This document shows positions 17,640-25,505 of a stretch of 41,064 bases of DNA, piece by piece. Both the position numbers and the translations under genes were made by a program. The notes beneath the pieces were generated by a model, which was not told the DNA's origin, searched no databases, and saw only the letters and a program-made list of their open reading frames with translations. Origin of the DNA: Paludibacteraceae bacterium (GTDB lineage Bacteria > Bacteroidota > Bacteroidia > Bacteroidales > Paludibacteraceae). The stretch lies in assembly GCA_017471285.1 (NCBI GenBank), contig JAFUUZ010000014.1, positions 1 through 41,064 on the forward strand. The letters are read 5' to 3'. Numbering within the stretch: the first letter of the stretch is position 1; every line of letters starts with the position of its first letter.

Positions 17640-17672
17640 TTTATAACTCATAATTTAAAATTCGCAATTACA
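17635..17672 (+). repeat. AATTTATAA/AATTCGCAATTAC word repeat filling the pgk to DUF3127 gap
   Basis: Iterations of AATTTATAA, CATAATTTAAA and ATTCGCAATTACA span the pgk stop (17637-17639) to the base before the next ATG (17673). The layout matches 12517-12553. Confidence 0.7.
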
Positions 17673-18092
17673 ATGGAAGTTGTAGGTAAGATAATTCAAG
17701 TATTGCCCGCACAGGAGGGCATCGGTCGTAATGGTAACCCTTGGAAAGTACAGCCGTATGTGCTGGAAACCCTTGACCAATATCCCCGCAAGGTGCATTT
17801 CGAAGTATTCGGAGAGGACCGCATCAAACAAAACCCTTGCGATCTGGACCAACTCGTTACCGTCTCTTTTGACATCGAGAGCCGCGAGTTTAACGGCCGT
17901 TGGTACACCTCTATCCGTGCGTGGAAGATTCAGCAAGGCGACATGACACAAGCCGGTGCTGTTCCCGCTGCTGCGCCTGCAGCAGCTCCGGTAGCAGCCG
18001 CACCGGCCGCTCCGGCTGCCCCTGCAGCCCCGGCGAACGTGGACCCGTTTGACGCTTCCGCCGGAGACGGCACCAGTGACCTTCCCTTCTAA
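17673..18092 (+). CDS. DUF3127 protein (OB-fold-like) with an SSB-like C-terminal tail
   Basis: The 139-residue protein has an N-terminal domain (about 1-90: MEVVGKIIQVLPAQEG, KVHFEVFGEDRI, TVSFDIESREFNGRWYTSI, RAWKI) matching DUF3127, a small OB-like family common in Bacteroidota. A long Ala/Pro linker (about 95-121) follows, then an acidic end DASAGDGTSDLPF. The final DLPF resembles the acidic-aromatic tip of single-stranded DNA-binding protein (typically D-I/L-P-F), which recruits partners such as RecO. recO lies two genes downstream in the same unit. A role in single-strand DNA handling is inference. The stop overlaps the next start as TAATG. Confidence 0.85.
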   Translation: MEVVGKIIQVLPAQEGIGRNGNPWKVQPYVLETLDQYPRKVHFEVFGEDRIKQNPCDLDQLVTVSFDIESREFNGRWYTSIRAWKIQQGDMTQAGAVPAAAPAAAPVAAAPAAPAAPAAPANVDPFDASAGDGTSDLPF

Positions 18093-19033
18093 TGAGACGG
18101 TGGGTTAAAATACTGTTTCTTTTATTCTTGCTGGCAGGTGGCGCAATAATATGCGCCATCCGCTGGCAAGCATGGTTTGGCATGCCAGCCGAACCTCATT
18201 GGAATGGAGAGACCATAGACTATGTCTTTCCGACCTTTGAACAGGACACCACCCCTCAGTCGCTCGACATCCTGGTACTCGGAGACATTCACAACCAACT
18301 TACACGTGCCGACTACGACACGCTAGCCCTCCGTCTTCCGCAAGCCGATTTGGTAGCGCAGACCGGAGACTGGATGGAACGGGGACAAGTGTATTACCGC
18401 CAATTACTGCTGCGAGAATGGAGCAACAGCCGGTTATATGGGATGCCGGCGATAGTTTGCCCAGGCAATCATGAGTATTCCAAAGGACTCCGCAAAACAT
18501 TGTCGGATGCATGGAGTGATACCTTTACTTATCCCCATAACGGGCCTGCTGGTGTGCCGGGAGCCAATTACTACATAGACATGCCCGATCTGCGGTTTGT
18601 CGTTATAGACACCAACCCGCTCGACCGGCTCGTCTATCTTACACGCACGGCCACATGGCTGGAAAAAACAATGAAAGAAGCAGGAAACAGGTATGTGGCG
18701 GTTATGATGCACCACCCTGTTCACTCAGCGGGCAAAGGCCGGGCGAACCCTCTTATCTATTCCGCTTTCCGCCATGCCTTAGGTCAAGCCGACCTTGTTC
18801 TCGCCGGTCACGACCATAGTTATATGCGCCATGCTCCGTTTGTGGTGCTCAATACGGCAGGAAAGCCCAAACCCCAACGCACCCATTTGCATGCCGAAGC
18901 AACCGACACCGTGCCTGTCTATGGCGTGATTCATATCTCAGATCCCGAATCAGAGAAATCATGTCTTCTATTCAAAGTATATCGCCTTGGCGATAACACA
19001 TTGGTCGATTCCCTCTATGTTAGTCACGACTGA
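18092..19033 (+). CDS. Membrane-anchored calcineurin-like metallophosphatase
   Basis: The 313-residue protein has an N-terminal membrane segment (about 7-23) or uncleaved signal. Family motifs appear in order: 'LGDIH' (about 63-67), 'QTGDW' (90-94), 'CPGNHEYS' (123-130), 'MMHHPVH' and 'LAGHDHSYM', which together ligate two metal ions. The catalytic domain is likely outside the inner membrane; the substrate cannot be read from the sequence. Its start shares one base with the stop of DUF3127, and its 3' end overlaps recO by 17 nt, so the three genes are probably coupled. Confidence 0.9.
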   Translation: MRRWVKILFLLFLLAGGAIICAIRWQAWFGMPAEPHWNGETIDYVFPTFEQDTTPQSLDILVLGDIHNQLTRADYDTLALRLPQADLVAQTGDWMERGQVYYRQLLLREWSNSRLYGMPAIVCPGNHEYSKGLRKTLSDAWSDTFTYPHNGPAGVPGANYYIDMPDLRFVVIDTNPLDRLVYLTRTATWLEKTMKEAGNRYVAVMMHHPVHSAGKGRANPLIYSAFRHALGQADLVLAGHDHSYMRHAPFVVLNTAGKPKPQRTHLHAEATDTVPVYGVIHISDPESEKSCLLFKVYRLGDNTLVDSLYVSHD

Positions 19034-19589
19034 CGCGATAGTATTGTCACTTCAGCCGCACTCGGACAAAGCGCACCTGCTTCACGCCTATACGCGCGCG
19101 GGTGGGCGCGTAAATTATATGGTGTACGGCATTGGGAAAAAAAACACATCAGGAAAATACAGTCCTCTTTCCATTTTACAGATTACAGCGGATGAAAGAG
19201 CCATCCGTACGGCACAGCTGGACTACGTACCGTCCACAACCGTTACGGATCCGTTGAAACGCACAGTAGCGTTGTTTATCAGCGAGGTGCTCTTCCATAC
19301 ACTCCGACATCCTATGATTGACGAACCGATGTTCGATTTTCTAGTGCAAGCCATCCAGAACCTTGACCAAACAAGCGAACCTCAGAACTTTCATCTGCTA
19401 TTCCTTGTAGAGTTTGCCGCCAAACTGGGATTTGCTATTCCAGAACCCAATAACTCGCTCACTTCTCTTCCGCTCACCAGAGTCGCACGACAAGAGCAAC
19501 TTCGCGCGTTGTGCGAATATATGGCGGAACATGTTGAAACATGGCAAAATCCCAAGTCTCTTGATGTTCTAATGGAGGTTTTTGACTAA
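19017..19589 (+). CDS. recO: DNA repair protein RecO, short form
   Basis: RecO helps load RecA on SSB-coated single strands in the RecFOR pathway. I chose the ATG at 19017 (MLVTTDAIVLSLQPHSD) because family members begin with this OB-domain strand; an in-frame ATG at 18987 adds ten residues with no family match. The 190-residue protein shows 'AYTRAGGRVNYMVYGI', 'PLKRTVALFISEVLFHTLR', 'NFHLLFLVEFAAKLGF' and the terminal 'KSLDVLMEVFD' seen in Bacteroidota RecO. It is about 40-50 residues shorter than the Bacteroides form as I recall it, with the loss between the middle helical segment and the C-terminal helix. No zinc-finger Cys pairs are present. Confidence 0.85.
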   Translation: MLVTTDAIVLSLQPHSDKAHLLHAYTRAGGRVNYMVYGIGKKNTSGKYSPLSILQITADERAIRTAQLDYVPSTTVTDPLKRTVALFISEVLFHTLRHPMIDEPMFDFLVQAIQNLDQTSEPQNFHLLFLVEFAAKLGFAIPEPNNSLTSLPLTRVARQEQLRALCEYMAEHVETWQNPKSLDVLMEVFD

Positions 19590-19623
19590 AAATGCAGTCA
19601 AAAGCAAAAAAGTTGCATTTTTT

Positions 19624-19655
19624 TTTGGTCAATTCAAAAAAAAGCAGTACCTTTG
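19624..19655 (+). promoter_or_regulatory. Promoter of the rpmH-rbfA unit
   Basis: TTTG at 19624-19627, exactly 20 nt with an A8 tract, then TACCTTTG at 19648-19655. Transcription should start near 19662, leaving a leader of about 50 nt before rpmH. Confidence 0.85.
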
Positions 19656-19679
19656 CACGCTTTTTCGATGTATAAACCC

Positions 19680-19695
19680 GTCCTCGTGAGAGGAC
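19680..19695 (+). promoter_or_regulatory. GNRA-capped hairpin in the rpmH leader
   Basis: GTCCTC pairs perfectly with GAGGAC around a GTGA (GNRA-type) tetraloop. It lies between the predicted transcription start and the rpmH ATG, 17 nt before the start codon. A possible ribosomal-protein leader element; no established match is claimed. Confidence 0.5.
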
Positions 19696-19712
19696 CTAAA
19701 TAGACAAAGACA

Positions 19713-19871
19713 ATGAAACGTACATTCCAACCTTCCCAACGCAAGCGTCGTAACAAACACGGCTTCTTGGAGAGAATGACTACCGCAAATGGTCGTCGCG
19801 TTTTGGCTGCACGCCGCGCTAAAGGTCGCAAGAAACTGACCGTAGCTGACGAAGGACGCCACAAATTTTAA
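19713..19871 (+). CDS. rpmH: 50S ribosomal protein L34
   Basis: This 52-codon gene encodes [20 protein letters not shown] followed by '[20 protein letters not shown]' and a short tail ending GRHKF. This is the near-invariant L34 pattern (KRTFQPS, HGF, RM-T-GR-VL-RRR-KGR). Length is normal; Bacteroidota L34 proteins carry a similar C-terminal extension. The gene has its own promoter and a leader hairpin. It is followed by rbfA with a TAATG overlap, not by rnpA as in many bacteria. Confidence 0.97.
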   Translation: MKRTFQPSQRKRRNKHGFLERMTTANGRRVLAARRAKGRKKLTVADEGRHKF

Positions 19872-20206
19872 TGGAGTCAACTAGACAACACAAAATCGCT
19901 CGTCTTATCCAAAAAGACATGAGCGACATCCTTCTGCGATACGCGCGCACACTGCAAGGAACACTGATTTCCGTAAGTGAAGTGCGCGTGTCGCCTGATT
20001 TGTCTATTGCGCATATCTACATCTCTATCTTCCCGCAAGATAAAGTAAGTGACACGATGGCGCTTATAGGCGAAAACACCCACCGTTTTCGCGGTGAACT
20101 CGGCACATTGGAGCGCCATCAATTGCGTATTATCCCCGAAATAGTCTTCCATTTAGACGAAACCATCGATCGGATGGAACGCATTGATGAACTGCTTCAT
20201 GGCTAA
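19871..20206 (+). CDS. rbfA: 30S ribosome-binding factor A
   Basis: RbfA binds the small subunit during late 16S rRNA maturation and cold adaptation. The 111-residue KH-like protein shows 'RQHKIARLIQKDMSDIL' at the start, 'ISVSEVRVSPDLSIAHIYISIF' in the central strands and 'RIIPEIVFHLDETIDRMERIDELL' at the end, all typical. It begins on the last base of the rpmH stop and overlaps the permease gene by 8 nt, so translation of the chain is probably coupled. Confidence 0.95.
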   Translation: MESTRQHKIARLIQKDMSDILLRYARTLQGTLISVSEVRVSPDLSIAHIYISIFPQDKVSDTMALIGENTHRFRGELGTLERHQLRIIPEIVFHLDETIDRMERIDELLHG

Positions 20207-21416
20207 CTTCGAATCCCATATTGCTTGGAGATACCTTTTCTCAAAAAAAGGTCATAATGCCATTAATATCGTCTCGGGTATTAGTGCAGTTGCTGTTGGT
20301 GTTGTCACTGCAGCGATGATATGCGTGTTAAGTGTGATGAACGGTTTCGGTGCGCTTGTAGAACACATGTTCTCTGAGTTCGATCCCGCATTGATGATTG
20401 TTCCAACTACTGGACAGACTCTGCGCACAGATACCGAGCCTATTGCTTCTTTGTACGCGCGCGAGGACATTGAAGCCGTATCTATGCAACTGGAACAAAC
20501 GGCTCTCATCCGGTATAAAGATCACCAGTTGCCAGCACGGGTTATGGGCGTTGATGACCTTTTCACCCGTACGGCGAATATAGACTCTATCATCACGGAT
20601 GGTTTTTACTCGGTTTGGGACGGTGCTTTTGACAGAGCCGTTCTTGGGCGTGGGCTGGCGGCACAAATAGGGATCAATGCCCATTTTACCGGAGCACTTC
20701 ACTTATATGCACCCGAACGAACGGAGAAAATCAACATGCTCCGTCCCGATAAGTCGCTGCGACATGAACACGCTTTTATTGCCGGTACATTCGCAGTTAA
20801 CCAAGTGGAATACGACGATCAACTCATACTCGTCTCGCTTCCTTTGGCGCAGCGGCTCTTCGACTATGACGAACACACAGCTACTGCCCTCCGGATTCAC
20901 CCGAAAGAAGGAGTAAAAATTTCGAATCTTAAAAGCCAGATCGCCTATCTGCTAGGGCAGGAGTACCGCGTACTGGACCGATACGAGCAACAGCAAGATT
21001 TCTTCCGTATCTTACGAATAGAGAAACTGCTTACAATCCTTCTGTTGGTATTCATACTTATCATTGCCAGTTTCAATATTATCGGCTCGCTCTCGATGCT
21101 CATTATCGACAAGAGCGAAGACATCCGCATCCTCTCGCATATGGGAGCCGACGAAAGTACTATCCGGCGAGTTTTTCTTTTGGAAGGATGGTTCATTTCC
21201 TCACTCGGCACAATTTGCGGACTGGCGGCAGGAGTTTTGTTGTGTCTCGGGCAACAGCATTTCGGATGGCTCACTCTTGGTAACGGTGCCGAATATATTA
21301 TATCCGCATACCCGGTACAGGTCTTGTGGTGGGACGTGCTTCTTGTAGCAGCAATCGTCCTGGCACTCGGTTTCGCTGCCGCCTATTATCCTTCCCGTAA
21401 AATCAATCTCGCATGA
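20199..21416 (+). CDS. LolC/LolE-type ABC transporter permease
   Basis: The 405-residue protein has four membrane segments in the FtsX/LolC arrangement: one near the N-terminus (NAINIVSGISAVAVGVV region), then a large periplasmic domain, then three segments in the C-terminal third. 'RILRIEKLLTILLLVFILII' and 'SEDIRILSHMGADESTIRRVF' are characteristic of LolC/E permeases, which extract lipoproteins from the inner membrane. I prefer the ATG at 20199 (MANFESHIAWRYLF) over upstream Met codons because the family starts with this segment. An AATTTCGAATCTTAAAAGC word repeat encodes ISNLKSQIA in the periplasmic domain. The stop overlaps the next gene as ATGA. No cognate ATPase is adjacent. Confidence 0.9.
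   Translation: MANFESHIAWRYLFSKKGHNAINIVSGISAVAVGVVTAAMICVLSVMNGFGALVEHMFSEFDPALMIVPTTGQTLRTDTEPIASLYAREDIEAVSMQLEQTALIRYKDHQLPARVMGVDDLFTRTANIDSIITDGFYSVWDGAFDRAVLGRGLAAQIGINAHFTGALHLYAPERTEKINMLRPDKSLRHEHAFIAGTFAVNQVEYDDQLILVSLPLAQRLFDYDEHTATALRIHPKEGVKISNLKSQIAYLLGQEYRVLDRYEQQQDFFRILRIEKLLTILLLVFILIIASFNIIGSLSMLIIDKSEDIRILSHMGADESTIRRVFLLEGWFISSLGTICGLAAGVLLCLGQQHFGWLTLGNGAEYIISAYPVQVLWWDVLLVAAIVLALGFAAAYYPSRKINLA
20916..20945 (+). repeat. AATTTCGAATCTTAAAAGCC word repeat inside the permease gene
   Basis: AATTTCG, AATCTTAAA and AGCCAGATCG read as degenerate iterations of an AAT(C/T)T-A word and encode ISNLKSQI. This is the least regular of the in-gene repeats. Confidence 0.35.
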
Positions 21417-21946
21417 AGAAATATATCCTGATACTCGGTATCGTATTATTGTGCATAAGTGCATGCCGCCGCTACCAGCCGGCGCATTACCGCGGTCTGC
21501 CGCAGCAATATACTTCGGCTTACCAACAAACCTACGGTCATTGTTATGATTCACTGCCGGAGGTTGCTGTAGTAGCCCTGGATCTCTATTCAGAAGGCCT
21601 GGATCTGGATAAAAACAACGTCATTCGGGGCACAGGTTACAACCTGTATATATCTGATATTTTCGTTCCGGATTCATTGCTCGTTACCGGCGAATACAAG
21701 TCCGAAACAACGGCGGAAGCCTTTACTTTTCTGCCAGGGAAAGACTACGAAGGGACACCGCACGGCATGTATATTCTGAATATAGAGAAAGACAAAGTGA
21801 TCCAAATACAGGTATTGGATTCAGGTTCGTTCGCCTATCGGAACGACAGCCTTCTTTTTACTCTCTATTACCGCAACGCTTACAGCGGAAAAGCGACTTA
21901 CCAATGTTCCTTCACCGGTTCACTCCTGCCATGGCAAAAGAAATAA
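21413..21946 (+). CDS. Small lipoprotein of unknown function
   Basis: The 177-residue protein has a lipoprotein signal peptide ([18 protein letters not shown]), with the lipidated Cys at 18. The mature part is beta-rich with no motif I recognise ('[18 protein letters not shown]', '[19 protein letters not shown]'). It overlaps the permease by 4 nt (ATGA) and xerD by 16 nt. Its position directly after a Lol-type permease is compatible with envelope function but not specific evidence. Confidence 0.8.
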   Translation: MKKYILILGIVLLCISACRRYQPAHYRGLPQQYTSAYQQTYGHCYDSLPEVAVVALDLYSEGLDLDKNNVIRGTGYNLYISDIFVPDSLLVTGEYKSETTAEAFTFLPGKDYEGTPHGMYILNIEKDKVIQIQVLDSGSFAYRNDSLLFTLYYRNAYSGKATYQCSFTGSLLPWQKK

Positions 21947-22848
21947 ACAACAACGATCTGTTGCTGCGCGAGTATCATACTTACTTGCGTCTTGAACGAG
22001 GCTATTCACAGAACACCATCGATGGCTACGAGATGGATCTGGACAAGCTGCTCACATATTGCAAAGAACATGGAGTAGATTTTGTCAAGATGGATTTTGA
22101 ACAGTTGCAAGATTTTATATTTGAGCAATTCAAAACTGTCAAATCCGAAGCAACTCAGGCACGTGTACTATCTGGTCTTCATGCCTGGTTCAGATTCCTA
22201 TTATACAAAGATTATATTGACCAGGACCCGTCCGAACTACTTGAAGGACCGAAGAAATCCAAACATCTGCCTACAGTCCTGACTATTGAAGAAATAAATG
22301 CCATGATGGCGGCTATTGATCTCTCCTCCAATGAGGGGCATCGGAACCGGGCAATGATGGAGATGCTCTATGGAAGCGGTCTTCGCGTAAGCGAACTGGT
22401 GAATCTGCAACTGAGCAAGATATATCTGAACGAGCATTACATGCTGATAGAAGGAAAGGGAGCCAAACAACGCCTTGTGCCCATTTCCCCCGTTGCCGAA
22501 GAGTGGTTCGGATATTGGATGCAAGAACGTTCCGCTTGGCCTGTCAAGCCCGAAGCCAAAGATTTCGCCTTTGTTAATCGCTATGGGCGTCCGCTCACGC
22601 GGGCTATGGTTTTTACCATCGTGCGGAACCTATGCGCTGATGCCGGTATTATCAAAACGGTCAGCCCGCACACCTTGAGGCACTCTTTCGCCACACATTT
22701 GTTACAAAACGGAGCAGACTTGCGGGTCATTCAGCAACTACTCGGTCATGAAGATCTTGCTACCACGGAGATTTACACGCATCTCAACATACAAGACCTG
22801 CGCCAAGCCGTTCTCCAATACCATCCGGCGAACAAGGAAGGAAAATGA
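21931..22848 (+). CDS. xerD: Tyrosine recombinase XerD-like
   Basis: This 305-residue site-specific recombinase would resolve chromosome dimers at dif. The N-terminal SAM-like core-binding domain (about 8-95, '[19 protein letters not shown]') precedes the catalytic domain with R152 (GSGLRVSEL), K176 ([11 protein letters not shown]), H247 and R250 ([14 protein letters not shown]), H273 ([16 protein letters not shown]) and the Tyr nucleophile at 282. I chose the ATG at 21931 because family members begin close to this point; an upstream ATG at 21904 lies deeper inside the lipoprotein gene. No integron or mobile element surrounds it, so the housekeeping role is favoured. Confidence 0.92.
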   Translation: MAKEINNNDLLLREYHTYLRLERGYSQNTIDGYEMDLDKLLTYCKEHGVDFVKMDFEQLQDFIFEQFKTVKSEATQARVLSGLHAWFRFLLYKDYIDQDPSELLEGPKKSKHLPTVLTIEEINAMMAAIDLSSNEGHRNRAMMEMLYGSGLRVSELVNLQLSKIYLNEHYMLIEGKGAKQRLVPISPVAEEWFGYWMQERSAWPVKPEAKDFAFVNRYGRPLTRAMVFTIVRNLCADAGIIKTVSPHTLRHSFATHLLQNGADLRVIQQLLGHEDLATTEIYTHLNIQDLRQAVLQYHPANKEGK

Positions 22849-22929
22849 GAAAAATAAAGGAATGATGAAAGAAGAGAAAAGGTATATTAGTTGGATCAAA
22901 GGATTAATAGTCCTTTCTTTTCTCATTTT
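22842..22929 (+). promoter_or_regulatory. Long inverted repeat enclosing the DUF5686 start codon
   Basis: The left arm at 22842-22861 (AAAATGAGAAAAATAAAGGA) is nearly the reverse complement of 22911-22929 (TCCTTTCTTTTCTCATTTT): 12 plus 6 base pairs around a small mismatch. The left arm contains the xerD stop (22846-22848) and an AAAGGA purine tract. The start codons at 22862 and 22865 lie just after it, and the right arm encodes the signal peptide. Folding in mRNA would hide the initiation region. Confidence 0.5.
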
Positions 22930-25183
22930 TCATTTCTCTTTTCTGAACGCTGTTGAAACAATTATCGTTGGCGAGATAGTCAATGAGACGACAGGTGAAG
23001 TTATTCCGAATGTCAACATCCATTTTCGCGGTACCAAGATCGGTACCACTTCCGATGAAAACGGCTCCTATGCGCTTCGCGTTGACATGAACGCAAAGAG
23101 TCAACTTGTCTTCTCTGCTGTCGGCTATTACACCCAACGGTTTGACATAGAGCCAGGTACGATGGCAGGACTACAAGTAGCCCTACGGGAAAAAGTAGCA
23201 ACACTGACAGAGGTTGTAGTCGCACCGAATGAAAATCCTGCGCTCGAGCTATTGCGTCAGGTACGCGCTCACCGGCAAGAAAACGACCGGACGCTGCACC
23301 CCGAATCGGCTTTCACTGCTCATCGCGAACAGACCCTCTACGTCTCGCATATCACCAAACGACACCTGCGCCGTGCTCTTTGGCGGAGTCTGCAAGACGG
23401 GCTTATCGCGCAAGAAGACTCCACCTATATTTTACCTCTTTATCGGGAGACGCAATCCTTCCGGTTGACCGGGCATGAAATGATTCCGGCTAATGACCAA
23501 CGTACACAGGCACTTATACTATCCACAACTGACTATTCCTCCCTTATCGGAGGGGAAGGGAATTTAAATTTCTACGCTCCCTCCGTCTCGATCATGGGGC
23601 ATGCCTTCCTTTCGCCGCTTGCTTCAGGAGGAAACTTATATTACCGTTATTATCTAGAAGGGGCAGACACAATTCATTTCCGCACCCGCAACCCGTTCTA
23701 CGCCACTTTTAACGGTGAACTGGTCATTGACACAGTTACCTTCGCCCTACGTTCCATAAAGGCCTATGTGCCGGCAGAGGTTGCTGTGAACTACGTCAAT
23801 ACACTGCATGTATCCCAGACGCTCGCGCCGGACAATACGATTGCTTCCGAACATATCTCTGCACTGCTCGATTTTAGTATCAAGACAGAAAAAGCCGGCA
23901 CTGTTTTCCCTACCTTACTGCTCACAACCTCTCTCAAGAATCCTGATGCACAGGCGATAATAAACAATCATGACAGTTTATTCGTTTCAGAAGAATTGCC
24001 CTACAACGAGAAGAGCGAGCTATCACTAAGTATAGCAGACTCATTGCCGATCATTCGGGCCGCGAAATGGTTTGCGACTATAGCGACAACGGGTTATATT
24101 CCCACCGGTACTCCTGTTGATATCGGTCATATTGAAGAAATACTACAAGTCAACAACCATGAAGGTGTGCATATCGGTTTGCCTTTCCGCACGAACGAGA
24201 AGATGTCAAAGGTCGTCAGTCTGGAAGCCTCTGTAGGATATGGTATCAAAGACCGAAGTCCCAAAGGGATGGGACGAATCTCCATCAAACTCCCCACGCC
24301 TCGTATAAACACCCTGCAGCTCGAATATAACGACCGTTATGTTTGGTCAGAAGTAGATGATTTCGACCGCTTGCTACGGGAGAACTCTGTGGGATGGGGA
24401 AACTTCGATTTTACCTCTTATGCATTTGAGGCGCTCAAACGTGATTCGCTATGTGTCAACACCGCATTGCGCCAACGACAGCTCCAACTCCATTGGTTTG
24501 CCGATTGGACTCCACACTTGGAGACACATGCCTATGTACGTGCAGGATGGCAAGACGGTTATGCTTATCAGTCGCTATCAGCTATCGCACGGTTGTCATG
24601 GGGAGAACGCAAATACGACGGCTACTTCATGCGTAGATACGCCTATTCAGCAAAATACCCCATTCTCTACCTCGGTTTCGAAACGGGACATTGGGATAGA
24701 GGTCTATATGCCCACTTGCGCCTTATGCTCGTCCAGCATGCGAATCTGGGCATGGGCGGCATGCTTTCTTATGCGCTCCAAGCCGGAACGCTTTTTGGAC
24801 GTGTACCGAGCACGTTGCTATGGCAAGCGAATGCCAACCAAGGCTATGCCTACGACCCGTATCGCTTCACATTTCTGCACGGCAGACAAATGCTGGCTGA
24901 CAAATATGTCACATTGCAAACCGAATGGAACGGTCATGGCATTCTCTTTAATCTTATCCCTGGTATCAGGTGGCTCCATCTGCGCGAATTGGTAGAAGCC
25001 AAGATCGCCTACGGCTATTTATCCCCAGAATTACAGACATACAACCCATCTCCGCACAATTTATATGCAGAGGTCGGTGTCGGTATCGGTAATATACTCC
25101 GCGTGTGTGATCTCTACTCTGTCTGGTCTTTATCGCCGGAATTTCAGTGGGGGATGCGCTTCCGCATTCATTTAGGGCTATGA
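22862..25183 (+). CDS. DUF5686 / carboxypeptidase-regulatory-like outer-membrane protein
   Basis: This 773-residue protein starts at ATG 22862 (or 22865). An earlier in-frame ATG lies inside xerD and would destroy the signal peptide (KRYISWIKGLIVLSFLIFHFSFLNA). Next comes a CarboxypepD_reg-like beta-sandwich (about 35-112: VGEIVNETTGEVIPNVNIHF, SDENGSYALRV), the plug-side domain typical of TonB-dependent-type systems. The remainder matches DUF5686: 'NPALELLRQVRAHRQEND', 'YYRYYLEGAD' and C-terminal barrel-like strands ending 'EFQWGMRFRIHLGL', with a terminal hydrophobic residue typical of outer-membrane barrels. The function is unknown. The gene follows xerD by 13 nt and is probably coupled through the hairpin described here. 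Confidence 0.85.
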   Translation: MMKEEKRYISWIKGLIVLSFLIFHFSFLNAVETIIVGEIVNETTGEVIPNVNIHFRGTKIGTTSDENGSYALRVDMNAKSQLVFSAVGYYTQRFDIEPGTMAGLQVALREKVATLTEVVVAPNENPALELLRQVRAHRQENDRTLHPESAFTAHREQTLYVSHITKRHLRRALWRSLQDGLIAQEDSTYILPLYRETQSFRLTGHEMIPANDQRTQALILSTTDYSSLIGGEGNLNFYAPSVSIMGHAFLSPLASGGNLYYRYYLEGADTIHFRTRNPFYATFNGELVIDTVTFALRSIKAYVPAEVAVNYVNTLHVSQTLAPDNTIASEHISALLDFSIKTEKAGTVFPTLLLTTSLKNPDAQAIINNHDSLFVSEELPYNEKSELSLSIADSLPIIRAAKWFATIATTGYIPTGTPVDIGHIEEILQVNNHEGVHIGLPFRTNEKMSKVVSLEASVGYGIKDRSPKGMGRISIKLPTPRINTLQLEYNDRYVWSEVDDFDRLLRENSVGWGNFDFTSYAFEALKRDSLCVNTALRQRQLQLHWFADWTPHLETHAYVRAGWQDGYAYQSLSAIARLSWGERKYDGYFMRRYAYSAKYPILYLGFETGHWDRGLYAHLRLMLVQHANLGMGGMLSYALQAGTLFGRVPSTLLWQANANQGYAYDPYRFTFLHGRQMLADKYVTLQTEWNGHGILFNLIPGIRWLHLRELVEAKIAYGYLSPELQTYNPSPHNLYAEVGVGIGNILRVCDLYSVWSLSPEFQWGMRFRIHLGL

Positions 25184-25241
25184 TGGTATGATTTTTGTAG
25201 CATCAAAATTGGAAATAAAACATTAAAAACAACTATAATTT

Positions 25242-25490
25242 ATGGCAGAAAAGAAATTAATGCGCTCTTCCAATAAGATTTTGGCAGGCGTTTGCGGCGG
25301 TATCGCCGAGTATTTTGAAGTAGATCCCACCCTGATTCGTGTGATCTATGCAATCTTAGCAGTATTTACCACCGGTTTTCCCGGACTTCTGCTTTATCTC
25401 ATTCTCATGCTCATCATGCCGGCTGCACCGGTTAAGAACAACGTAGAGGATGTTGAATTCAAAGACGCAACAAAAAAAGAGGACAAATAA
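25242..25490 (+). CDS. PspC-domain small membrane protein
   Basis: The 82-residue protein is almost entirely a PspC domain: 'LMRSSNKILAGVCGGIAEYF', 'VDPTLIRVIYAILAVF', then a hydrophobic span GLLLYLILMLIMP and a charged tail EDVEFKDATKKEDK. Stand-alone PspC proteins sit in the inner membrane and are linked to envelope-stress responses in other bacteria; the role here is not evident. It lies 58 nt after DUF5686 with no convincing promoter between them. Its stop codon sits in the loop of a shared terminator hairpin. Confidence 0.9.
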   Translation: MAEKKLMRSSNKILAGVCGGIAEYFEVDPTLIRVIYAILAVFTTGFPGLLLYLILMLIMPAAPVKNNVEDVEFKDATKKEDK

Positions 25491-25504
25491 AAGTCCTCTT
25501 TTTT
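25473..25504. terminator. Bidirectional terminator between pspC and ruvB
   Basis: A perfect 12-bp stem, AAAAAAGAGGAC (25473-25484) with GTCCTCTTTTTT (25493-25504), around an 8-nt loop. It has a T run on either strand, so it can end both the plus-strand pspC unit and the minus-strand efflux-ruvB unit. The pspC stop (25488-25490) is in the loop. Confidence 0.9.
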
Positions 25505-25505
25505 G

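Noticed and set aside
22748..22861. Upstream start for the DUF5686 protein inside xerD
   Set aside because: It would place 38 basic residues before the signal peptide, which would prevent export.
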